NCBI RefSeq assembly: GCF_900100345.1
Contig: NZ_FMTT01000011.1
Location: 1 to 64,000 of the forward strand
Direction of reading: 5' to 3'
Length of the DNA: 64,000 bases
Source of the DNA: Paenibacillus tianmuensis
Lineage (GTDB): Bacteria; Bacillota; Bacilli; Paenibacillales; NBRC-103111
Every line of letters starts with the position of its first letter. Within the stretch, counting starts at the first letter, position 1. The notes below the pieces were generated by a model. That model ran no database searches. It saw nothing but the letters and a program-made list of their open reading frames with translations, and was not told the DNA's origin. The position numbers and the translations under genes were made by a program. Shown one piece after another: positions 27,582 to 34,953 of the stretch.

Positions 27582-27649
27582 TAACATTTGTTCTCACGTC
27601 ATACATTTGTAGTAACTATAAGGTTATTACCGTGCAGGGTCAAGTTAAG
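27582..27649 (-). promoter_or_regulatory. promoter and double operator of the SorC gene (site 3)
   Basis: On the minus strand: TTGACC (plus coordinates 27638-27643), 17-bp spacer, TATAGT (27615-27620), four bases, ACAAATGTA (27602-27610), then ACAAATGTTA (27582-27591) starting 19 bp after the first box. Every spacing equals that of the promoter at 19941-20008, and the 14-mer CTTAACTTGACCCT is identical. Confidence 0.78.
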
Positions 27650-27861
27650 AATCCGTAAAACTTCGTCCCTCAACTCGGCTGCCCCGAGGTCTGAAAAGAA
27701 CTGTTTAGGATACTGCCCTACGCGAATGCGAAGAGGAAATTCAGTGGAGATGAATCCTACTGGCTTTTCGTTATTGGGCCTTTATTATTTTTCTAACTTT
27801 ATTTCCGGTAACAAACTTGTCTTTTGGATCTAATTATGCTAAACTAAAGTTAATCATAAAT
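27650..27861. other. non-coding stretch between the SorC and csp promoters
   Basis: AT-rich, no gene seen. It holds one small hairpin (CAGTGGA/TCCTACTG near 27743-27763) followed downstream by T-rich sequence, but no recognised RNA family. Confidence 0.5.
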
Positions 27862-27871
27862 TTGACCTGTT

Positions 27872-27940
27872 AATTCACATATTGTAAAGGGTTATCATTT
27901 GTGTGATGGAGCCTTTTCCAATATGTGAATTTTTTATTTC
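27872..27940 (+). promoter_or_regulatory. large terminator-like hairpin in the cold-shock gene leader
   Basis: AATTCACATATTG (27872-27884) pairs perfectly with CAATATGTGAATT (27919-27931). Inside, AAAGG/CCTTT and ATCA/TGAT extend the stem, and TTTTTATTTCTTT follows. It lies about 50 bp before the csp start codon. No gene upstream reads into it, so it probably regulates csp itself. TTGACC at 27862-27867 could be the -35 box, in which case the first arm would lie in the promoter; a promoter further upstream is also possible. Confidence 0.6.
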
Positions 27941-27988
27941 TTTAATGGATAAAAAAGACATGTTAAATCAAATCTTGGAGGTAATACA

Positions 27989-28189
27989 ATGCAAACAGGT
28001 ACAGTAAAATGGTTTAATGCTGACAAGGGTTTTGGCTTTATCGAAATGGAAGGCGGCGGCGACGTATTCGTGCATTTCAGCGCGATCACAGGTGACGGCT
28101 TCAAATCGTTGGATGAAGGCCAGCGTGTCCAGTTCAATGTGGTACAAGGCAACCGCGGACCGCAAGCCGAAAATGTTGTAAAGCTGTAA
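27989..28189 (+). CDS. csp: cold-shock protein, CspA/CspB type
   Basis: 66 residues, a single OB-fold cold-shock domain. The RNA-binding motifs are RNP1 KGFGFIE and RNP2 VFVHFSAI, with the usual [16 protein letters not shown] start and GPQAENV end. It is a cytoplasmic RNA chaperone that melts secondary structure. RBS TTGGAGG. The leader carries a large hairpin and the gene ends with a clear terminator. The next gene is a YdjO-like cold-inducible protein, a pairing seen in Bacillales. Confidence 0.97.
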   Translation: MQTGTVKWFNADKGFGFIEMEGGGDVFVHFSAITGDGFKSLDEGQRVQFNVVQGNRGPQAENVVKL

Positions 28190-28202
28190 TGTAAGTCCAA
28201 GC

Positions 28203-28240
28203 AAACTGCCCTTAACTTGTGTTGAGGGCAGTTTTTTTTA
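28203..28240 (+). terminator. Rho-independent terminator of csp
   Basis: AAACTGCCCT-TAAC / GTTGAGGGCAGTTT stem with a TTGT loop and a run of eight or more T. Confidence 0.92.
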
Positions 28241-28277
28241 GGATCAAGGGTTTTTTAAATCAAGGGAGGGGTTAACT

Positions 28278-28508
28278 GTGAATTTTCAAAAGAAATCGTT
28301 AGAGGATATCCCTGAGGAAAACACGACGATCTGGTCTTGCAGCAAGGAAGGATGTAAGGGGTGGATGCGGGACAACTTTGCGTTCGAGGATGTGCCGGTA
28401 TGCCGGCAGTGCCATTCCCCAATGGTTCGTAGTGTGAAGATGCTGCCCTTGCTGGTCAATCCGAATGGCGACCTGAAGTCGCTCAAGAAAGGCATACAAA
28501 TCTCGTAG
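28278..28508 (+). CDS. YdjO-like cold-inducible small zinc-binding protein
   Basis: 76 residues. Four cysteines as CSKEGC and CRQCH form a zinc-ribbon-like site; the sequence around them (IWSCSKEGCKGWMRDNF, PVCRQCHSPM) matches the YdjO family of Bacillales, whose members are found near csp genes and rise on cold shock. The precise function is unknown. GTG start at 28278 after AAGGGAGGGG. Confidence 0.85.
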   Translation: MNFQKKSLEDIPEENTTIWSCSKEGCKGWMRDNFAFEDVPVCRQCHSPMVRSVKMLPLLVNPNGDLKSLKKGIQIS

Positions 28509-28589
28509 CCCGTGCCCGTATATCCATGCACAAGCGTTCCTCAAGATCTGAACGGTCACTCACGGTTCCCTTCCCATCGTTTTAAGAGC

Positions 28590-28620
28590 AAGGACGACCT
28601 TTTTTAGGTGGTCCTTGTTT
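28590..28620 (+). terminator. terminator behind the YdjO-like gene
   Basis: AAGGACGACCT / AGGTGGTCCTT stem with a TTTTT loop, followed by GTTTCC. Moderate T-run. Confidence 0.7.
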
Positions 28621-28692
28621 CCTTTGCACTCATCTTTTAGCGGTTGTTTTGGGAAGAACGAACAGCGGTATAACCGAAAGTTGACAGCATGC

Positions 28693-28723
28693 AAAAAAGC
28701 TGCTGACAATGGCTGTCAGCAGC
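28693..28723 (-). terminator. terminator of the cydABDC operon
   Basis: On the minus strand GCTGCTGACA-GCCAT-TGTCAGCAGC followed by TTTTTT, about 32 bp after the cydC stop. Confidence 0.93.
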
Positions 28724-28754
28724 GGTACTCACCGCCCTTTAAGGCCAGCTGAAA

Positions 28755-30563
28755 TTATAGAACCGGTTCGTTTGGCCGGTCCAGACGGTACAAATTCCGA
28801 TAGCGCGGATAGCGCTCCATTAATTCGGCGTGCGTGCCTCTCATCTCGACGCGCCCGTTTTCCATAAATATAATTTCGTCCATCTGCTCGGCCCCGACCA
28901 GATGGTGCGTAACCCATATCAAGGATTTGTCCCGCAGCGTATCGAACATCGTGGCCAGCAGCTCCTGTTCGGTCCGGGGATCGAGTCCGACCGTCGGCTC
29001 GTCCAGCAGCACGACTGGGGTGTCCTGCAGCAGGATGCGCGCAAGTGCAATCCGCTGACGCTCGCCGCCCGAAAAGCGCTGTCCCGTTTCGTGCATGGGC
29101 GTCCGATAGCCTGCGGGCAGCGATTCGATCAGGGCGTCCAGCTTGACGAGCTTGGTGGCCTGGCGGATGGCCTCGTCCGAGGCTTCGGGCTTCCCGAGCC
29201 GGATATTGTTCGCCACCGAAGTATCGAACAGGTGCGGGCTCTGGTTCAAGACCGAGATGACTCCAGAGATGCCGTCGCCAAGCGAATGTGCTGCCATGCC
29301 GTTCATGGCCACGTGGCCTTGCGTGGGGACGAGCGCCCCCTGAATGAGCTTCAGCAACGTCGATTTGCCTGCGCCGCTGCGGCCGATGACCGCGATCTTC
29401 TTCCCCTGTGGAAGATCCAGCGATACGCGATCAACCTCCCAGCGGCTTCCGGGCTCGTACTGATAGCACGCATTATCGACTTGAATATGCGCCGTCGTCC
29501 AGACCGCCGCAGCCACACGCTCGTCCCGCACCGGGGCAGGGGTGCTGCCGTTGGACAGCTCCCGACGGGCAGCTCCGTCGCCATCGCCTTGGGCTGCCAC
29601 GCGCGAGTCGGCCTGCCCGCCAATGGCCGTCAGTCGGCTCAGCGATTCCCGGTACTGCGGCAGCTTCTCTGCAGCCTCCGAAAGGGGCAGAAACACATCC
29701 GCCACCGGGAACACGACGAGCACGAAGGCGGCGATCAAGGTCACGGCGATTCGCTGGTCGGCCGCTTGCTGGCCCGCCCAATAAATCATAGAGACAACCA
29801 TGAGGCCGACCACCCCTTGGGCGATCGCGTTTCTGCGTCGGGTCCAATTGCTCGTTCGCCGTTCCAGTCTAGCCATCTCTGCTTCGTCCGTTTCGTAGCT
29901 TTCAATAAAGCTCGACGCTCTCCCGCTGACGACCCAGTCGTTCATTCCGAGCACCGCATCGGTCAGCTTCTGGTACAGGCCACTGCGCTGGCGCTTGATC
30001 AGCGTATGGTTCTTCCGCGTGACCGCTAAGGAAACGGCGGGCAGCACGAGACCGAGAATCAACAAATAAACGGCCGTCAGCAGCGCGAACCTTCCGTCAA
30101 AGCAGCCCAGCGCCACAACCGACAACACGAACACGATGAAAGCAGCCATGCCTGGAAACACGATGCGCAGATAAACGTTCTGCAGATGCTCGATATCATC
30201 GGCCAGCACGCCGAGCATGTCGCCCGTGCGGAAGCGGGAGCGGATGAACAGCGCCTGCGGTTCGAGGAGCCGGTACAGCCGGACGCGCAGGTGCGAGATC
30301 ATGCGCAGGATCGTATCGTGTCCGACGAGACGTTCGACATAGTGCACGACCGCCCGGCTCGTTCCGAAGGTTCGGACCAAGACGATCGGGACATAGACCA
30401 TCAAGATGTTTTCCGGCCGCAGCGCCGATTTGGAGATAAGATAACCGGAAGTGAACATCAGGGAAGCGGCACACCCGGCCGTTAACGCCCCTAATACCAC
30501 AATCGCCGCGAACCGCCAGTAAAATGCCCGCGACTCCGGGCGCAGCCAAGCTTCCCGCTTCAT
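28755..30563 (-). CDS. cydC: CydC, heterodimeric ABC exporter subunit for cytochrome bd assembly
   Basis: 602 residues: six membrane segments in the first 310 residues, then an ATPase domain with Walker A GRSGAGKSTLLKL, signature FSGGERQRIALARIL, Walker B VVLLDEPTVGLD and switch His in WVTHHL. CydCD exports thiols (Cys/glutathione) and, by recent work, moves heme; it is needed to mature cytochrome bd. An insert of about 45 low-complexity residues (around 345-390) lies between the two domains. The start at 30563 follows GGGAGGGG and overlaps the cydD stop by four bases (ATGA), so the pair is coupled. A longer frame upstream is inside cydD and rejected. Confidence 0.92.
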   Translation of the reverse strand: MKREAWLRPESRAFYWRFAAIVVLGALTAGCAASLMFTSGYLISKSALRPENILMVYVPIVLVRTFGTSRAVVHYVERLVGHDTILRMISHLRVRLYRLLEPQALFIRSRFRTGDMLGVLADDIEHLQNVYLRIVFPGMAAFIVFVLSVVALGCFDGRFALLTAVYLLILGLVLPAVSLAVTRKNHTLIKRQRSGLYQKLTDAVLGMNDWVVSGRASSFIESYETDEAEMARLERRTSNWTRRRNAIAQGVVGLMVVSMIYWAGQQAADQRIAVTLIAAFVLVVFPVADVFLPLSEAAEKLPQYRESLSRLTAIGGQADSRVAAQGDGDGAARRELSNGSTPAPVRDERVAAAVWTTAHIQVDNACYQYEPGSRWEVDRVSLDLPQGKKIAVIGRSGAGKSTLLKLIQGALVPTQGHVAMNGMAAHSLGDGISGVISVLNQSPHLFDTSVANNIRLGKPEASDEAIRQATKLVKLDALIESLPAGYRTPMHETGQRFSGGERQRIALARILLQDTPVVLLDEPTVGLDPRTEQELLATMFDTLRDKSLIWVTHHLVGAEQMDEIIFMENGRVEMRGTHAELMERYPRYRNLYRLDRPNEPVL

Positions 30564-32287
30564 GATATCCCCTCCCGCTGTGATGTGATCAATTCGTAGT
30601 AGATTCCTTTGTTTGCCAGCAACTCCTCGTGCGTGCCGGTTTCCGCGACACGCCCTTGATCCAGAACGATGATCCAGTCCATATCCGGCATCCAATGCAA
30701 GCGGTGCGTCGCCAGAAACACCAGCTTATTCTCGAACAAGGAAAGCATCGTCTCTTTCAGTTCGTACTCCGTCTCGATGTCCAGATGAGCGGTCGGCTCA
30801 TCGAGCAGCATGACCGGTCGACGGCTTAGAAAAGCGCGAGCCAGGGCGACGCGCTGCTCTTGACCGCCGCTCAGCGGCCGCCCGCCATTGCCCACGATTT
30901 CCCCGCTGCCGCCCGGCAGGTCGGCGACGAGTCCGGCAAGTCCGGCCGCGGCGATCGCGCGGTCGACTTCTTCCTGCGGCGCTTCCGGAGCGTAGAAGCG
31001 GACATTGTCCGCCAAGGAGCCGTGGAACAAATACGGATGCTGCGGAATATACGTCGTTTGGCTAAGCCAGGCCTCCGCATGCATGGAGCTAGCCTTGAAC
31101 CCGTCAAGCTCGATATTCCCGGACGTCGGATGCAGAAACCCGCCCAGCACGTCGATCAGCGTTGACTTCCCTGCGCCGCTCTCGCCGACGATGCCGATTT
31201 TGCGCAAGCCCTGGATTCGCACGGACACGTTCTGCAGCGATGGCGGTCCTTCCGGCTCATGCCGCACCTGAATCCGGGAAAGCGTCAGCTCGCTGTCGCT
31301 GCCCCAGACGAACGAGGCCGGAAGTGCGGGCGCGGCTTTTGTCCCGGATGGCCGATCCAGAATGGCCCGGATCGCCTCGCCGGCTTCTTTGCCGTTCAAG
31401 GTGGCATGGTAATCGGCCCCCGCCAAGCGGATGGGGAGGAAATACTCTGGCGCCAAAATGAGTACGGTAAGCCCCGTCACCAACATGAGGTCGCCGCTCA
31501 CCAGCCGCAGCCCCAAGCTGACAGCCACCGAGGCGACGGACAGCATGGTGAAGAAATCGAGCGCAAACGACGACAAGAACGCCACGCGCAGGGTACGCAT
31601 CGTCGCCGAGCGGTATTTGTCGCTCACCCGCCCGATCGTCTCGCTGTGCGAGCGGCTGCGGCCGAGCACCTTCAGCGTCTCCAGCCCGCGAAGCGAATCG
31701 ACAAAATGATTCGACAAGACGCGGTAGGACTGCCACTGCTGCTGCATTTGCTTGCGCGCGGCGAGTCCGATCAAGATCATGAACGCGATGAGAATCGGCA
31801 TCGTTACGAGTAGAATGACGCCCGACACGATATCGAGCCAGAACACGTACACCAGCACAACCGCAGGGATAACCCCTGCGGAAGGCATACGGGGAATCGT
31901 CAGCTCCAGAAAAGTACGGAACCGTGAGATGCCGTCCAGCACCAGCGTAACCAGATTGCCCGTGCCCTCCGTTTTGGCGAACCTTGGCCCGAACTCGAAC
32001 AGCTTCTCCATCAGTTGCTTGCGCAAGCTCGCGCCCGTCTTCTCGGCATAGCGATAGGCGATCTTTTGTTGAACGAGTCCCGCCGCCTGACGGAGCAGAA
32101 ATGCGAGCAGAAACCGCAGCGCGGTCCCTGTCAGCTCCTGCAGCGGCTTACCGGCAAACAGGGCGGAGACGGCCTCCGCCAGCCATGCCGCCTGACCTAA
32201 GATGGCGGCGCTCTGCACCAAGGTCAGCAAGGTTATGATGACGAGAACCGGTTTGATGCCTTGATAACCGAGCAGCGCCTTTCCCAT
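30560..32287 (-). CDS. cydD: CydD, heterodimeric ABC exporter subunit for cytochrome bd assembly
   Basis: 575 residues: membrane domain of six segments to about residue 300, then an ATPase with Walker A GESGAGKSTLIDVL, Q-loop YIPQHPYLFHGSLADNV, signature LSGGQEQRVALARAF, Walker B VMLLDEPTAHLD and switch His FLATHRL. It forms the CydCD exporter with the next gene. It starts directly after the cydB stop, in the order cydA-B-D-C known from Bacillus subtilis, where the two genes are called cydC and cydD in varying order; the two subunits are hard to tell apart by sequence alone. Confidence 0.92.
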   Translation of the reverse strand: MGKALLGYQGIKPVLVIITLLTLVQSAAILGQAAWLAEAVSALFAGKPLQELTGTALRFLLAFLLRQAAGLVQQKIAYRYAEKTGASLRKQLMEKLFEFGPRFAKTEGTGNLVTLVLDGISRFRTFLELTIPRMPSAGVIPAVVLVYVFWLDIVSGVILLVTMPILIAFMILIGLAARKQMQQQWQSYRVLSNHFVDSLRGLETLKVLGRSRSHSETIGRVSDKYRSATMRTLRVAFLSSFALDFFTMLSVASVAVSLGLRLVSGDLMLVTGLTVLILAPEYFLPIRLAGADYHATLNGKEAGEAIRAILDRPSGTKAAPALPASFVWGSDSELTLSRIQVRHEPEGPPSLQNVSVRIQGLRKIGIVGESGAGKSTLIDVLGGFLHPTSGNIELDGFKASSMHAEAWLSQTTYIPQHPYLFHGSLADNVRFYAPEAPQEEVDRAIAAAGLAGLVADLPGGSGEIVGNGGRPLSGGQEQRVALARAFLSRRPVMLLDEPTAHLDIETEYELKETMLSLFENKLVFLATHRLHWMPDMDWIIVLDQGRVAETGTHEELLANKGIYYELITSQREGIS

Positions 32288-32288
32288 G

Positions 32289-33305
32289 TTAGTACTCCAA
32301 GTGCTGCTTTTCGTGCACGCGTTTGTGGAAGACGAAGTAGCTCCAGATTTGATAGCCGAGCACGAAAGGAAGCAGGCTTAAAGCCGCATAGGTCATCACT
32401 TTAAGCGAATAAGGACCGGAAGCGGCATTGTGGATCGTCAGGTTGAACGCGCTGTCGATGGAGCTGATCATCACCCTCGGAAACAGTCCGATGAACACGG
32501 ATACGATCGCCAGAGCGATCACGGCTCCCGTCATGCCGAACGCCCAGCCGTCCTTCTTCTTGGCGTTAAAGGCTCCGGCGAGGATGAAGGCGGCTACTCC
32601 GGCAACGGCCATGACCGTCAAAATGCCGCCGCGAACCTGGAATACGTCCGTCATTGCGTAAGTCATCGCTCCGAATACCGCCAGCAGCCCCGCGAGCGGG
32701 ATCAGCAGCCGGCCGCCCAGCGCCCGCGCCCGCTCTTGCAAGTCTCCCGTCGTCCGCAGCGTCGTAAACATCAGGCCGTGCACGAGGCACAGCACCGTGA
32801 CCGTCACTCCGCCGATGACGCTGTAGACGTTCACGATGTCGAACAATCCGGCGCGCATTTCCATCTGCCCGTCGATCGGCAAGCCTTTCAGCAGGCAGGC
32901 GAAGACGACCCCGAACAGGAACGGAGGCAGCAGACTGCCCATGAAGATAACGCCGTCCCAGGTCTGCTTCCAGCGCCGGCTGTCGACCTTACCGCGAAAC
33001 TCGAAGGCGACGCCCCGGCCGATCAAGGCTAGCAGAAGAACGACAAGCGGCGTGTTGAAGCCGCTGAACAGCGTGGCGTACCAGTTGGGGAAAGCCGCGA
33101 ACATCGCGCCGCCCGCCGTCAGCAGCCAGACCTCGTTCGCATCCCAGAACGGACCGATCGAATTAATAAGTACCCGGCGCTGTCCGTCGGTTTTACCCAG
33201 CAGCGACGCTGACATGCCCACGCCGAAATCGAAGCCCTCCAGAAAGAAGAAGCCGACGAACAAAACCGCCACAAGAATAAACCAAAGCTCATTTAGAGAA
33301 AGCAT
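32289..33305 (-). CDS. cydB: cytochrome bd quinol oxidase subunit II
   Basis: 338 residues, about eight or nine membrane segments. The family blocks ELWFILVAVLFVGFFFLEGFDFGVG at the N-terminus, GPFWDANEVWLLTAGGAMFAAFPNWYATLFSGF, and RGVAFEFRGKVDSRRWKQTWDGVIFMGSLLPPFLFGV are intact. It packs against CydA in the membrane and stabilises the heme site; the complex reduces oxygen to water from quinol with high affinity. The start at 33305 follows AGGGAGGG and overlaps cydA by 17 bases. The frame extends upstream to 33365, but within cydA and without an RBS. Confidence 0.96.
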   Translation of the reverse strand: MLSLNELWFILVAVLFVGFFFLEGFDFGVGMSASLLGKTDGQRRVLINSIGPFWDANEVWLLTAGGAMFAAFPNWYATLFSGFNTPLVVLLLALIGRGVAFEFRGKVDSRRWKQTWDGVIFMGSLLPPFLFGVVFACLLKGLPIDGQMEMRAGLFDIVNVYSVIGGVTVTVLCLVHGLMFTTLRTTGDLQERARALGGRLLIPLAGLLAVFGAMTYAMTDVFQVRGGILTVMAVAGVAAFILAGAFNAKKKDGWAFGMTGAVIALAIVSVFIGLFPRVMISSIDSAFNLTIHNAASGPYSLKVMTYAALSLLPFVLGYQIWSYFVFHKRVHEKQHLEY

Positions 33306-34698
33306 GTTGTCCCTCCCTGTCGAATGGATCGTCCGCATGTGCGTTTTCGGCATGCTCGACGGCATTCGGTCCTTTTTTGATCACTCGGATGAATAAGTAG
33401 GCCATGACGATGGCGAGCACCGTATAGGCGCCGGTGAACGAGATCAGCGAGAACAGCACCTGCCCGGCGCTGACGCTCGGGGATACTCCGTCCTCGGTGC
33501 GCATAAGCCCGAATACGGCCCATGGCTGACGGCCGATCTCCGTCATAATCCAGCCCGAGGTGTTGGCGATGAACGGCATGGAGATGCCCCACACCATCGC
33601 GTGCAGGAACCACTTGCCCGCTTGCTCCAGCTTGTTGCGGGCCGCGAGATAGCATCCGTACAGGCCCAGCAAAATCATGACCGAGCCGGCGGCTACCATA
33701 ATGCGGAAGCTCCAGAACGTCGTGCGCACCGGCGGAATGTAGTTGCCCGGACCGTACTTTTGCTCGTATTCCGCTTGAAGGTCTTTCATCCCCGGCACGC
33801 TGCCGGAAAATTTGCTGTACGACAAATAGCTGAGCAGATACGGCACTTTGATTTCCATTGTATTTTGCTGTTTCACCGGATCGATGAACGCCGTGACCGT
33901 CCAAGGCGCGGGATCGCTGCTCGTTTCCCAGAGACCTTCGCTGGCCGCCATTTTCATCGGCTGGGTGGCGACAAGATACTGCGCCTGCTGGTGGCCGAAC
34001 AGCGCGACGGCGACGGACGAGATCAGTCCGATCACGATCGCGAGTTGAAACGATTGTTTGAAGAATGGCACGTCTTGGCGCTTTAGCAGCTTCCAGGCGC
34101 TGATCCCGGCCACCAAGAAGGCTCCGGTCATAAAAGCGGCGAACACCGTATGCGGGAATTCCCACCACAGCTGGCCGTTCGTGATCAGAGCGAGGAAGTC
34201 GTTCATTTCCGCTCTGCCGTTATTGAGCGTGAAGCCTACCGGACGCTGCATGAAGGAATTGGCCGCGAGAATCCAGAACGCCGACAAGATCGTGCCGATG
34301 GACACCAGCCAGATACAGGCCAGGTGAACCTTCTTCGACAGCCGCTCCCATCCGAAGATCCATAAGCCGATGAACGTCGATTCCATGAAGAACGCCAGCA
34401 AAGCCTCGATGGCCAGCGGAGCGCCGAAGACGTCCCCGACAAACCGCGAATAACTCGACCAGTTCATACCGAACTGAAATTCCTGCAAAATCCCGGTGAC
34501 CACGCCGACGGCGAAATTGATCAGAAACAATTTGCCCCAGAACTTGGCCATCCGTTTATATTCTTCCTGGCCTTTGACTACGTACATCGTCTCCATGATC
34601 GCAATCATCAGCGCTAATCCGATCGAGATGGGCACGAAAATAAAGTGAAAAATCGTCGTTGCGGAAAACTGTATGCGCGAGAGCATCACTACATCCAT
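33289..34698 (-). CDS. cydA: cytochrome bd quinol oxidase subunit I
   Basis: 469 residues with about nine membrane segments. Heme ligands are visible: His near residue 18 (ATTIFHFIFVPISIG) for b595, His in WWEFPHTVF for b558, and the Met partner in a later helix. The GRQPW motif (TEIGRQPWAVFGLMRT) is present. The loop after helix 6 is short, the short-Q type usual in Bacillota. First gene of the operon on this strand; RBS GAAAGG. A CRP/FNR-type palindrome lies about 113 bp upstream, fitting oxygen control. Confidence 0.97.
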   Translation of the reverse strand: MDVVMLSRIQFSATTIFHFIFVPISIGLALMIAIMETMYVVKGQEEYKRMAKFWGKLFLINFAVGVVTGILQEFQFGMNWSSYSRFVGDVFGAPLAIEALLAFFMESTFIGLWIFGWERLSKKVHLACIWLVSIGTILSAFWILAANSFMQRPVGFTLNNGRAEMNDFLALITNGQLWWEFPHTVFAAFMTGAFLVAGISAWKLLKRQDVPFFKQSFQLAIVIGLISSVAVALFGHQQAQYLVATQPMKMAASEGLWETSSDPAPWTVTAFIDPVKQQNTMEIKVPYLLSYLSYSKFSGSVPGMKDLQAEYEQKYGPGNYIPPVRTTFWSFRIMVAAGSVMILLGLYGCYLAARNKLEQAGKWFLHAMVWGISMPFIANTSGWIMTEIGRQPWAVFGLMRTEDGVSPSVSAGQVLFSLISFTGAYTVLAIVMAYLFIRVIKKGPNAVEHAENAHADDPFDREGQHAFSK

Positions 34699-34810
34699 GG
34701 GATTCCTATTCCACCTTTCTCCTGAACCTGTTGTTTTGGCAAACCGTCACGGATTGTTGTGAGGATTGTCATGGTCTATTTCTATTGTGAGGAAAGCTTG
34801 TCCCGGAAAA

Positions 34811-34826
34811 TATGACTTAGATCACA
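34811..34826. promoter_or_regulatory. CRP/FNR-type palindrome upstream of cydA
   Basis: Minus strand TGTGATCTAAGTCATA matches TGTGA-N6-TCACA at 9 of 10 fixed positions. Bacillus Fnr uses this consensus. The region 34748-34856 also holds three TTGTGA half-sites resembling the ends of Rex sites, but no full Rex palindrome. Confidence 0.45.
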
Positions 34827-34902
34827 GCAATCCCGGGATTTCGTTTGTGAAAATCCGAACTTTTGAACTATTTTGGAACATTTCCCGATTCATTTTCTGG
34901 CA

Positions 34903-34911
34903 TGCTATAAT
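34903..34911 (+). promoter_or_regulatory. extended -10 promoter of the sensor kinase operon
   Basis: TGCTATAAT is a perfect extended -10 element (TGN before TATAAT). No clear -35 box is present at the right distance, as is common for such promoters. It lies 43 bp before the kinase start. Confidence 0.6.
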
Positions 34912-34953
34912 TTAGAGATCGAAGCGCAGGAACGGCAGCAGGGGGGGGACGAA

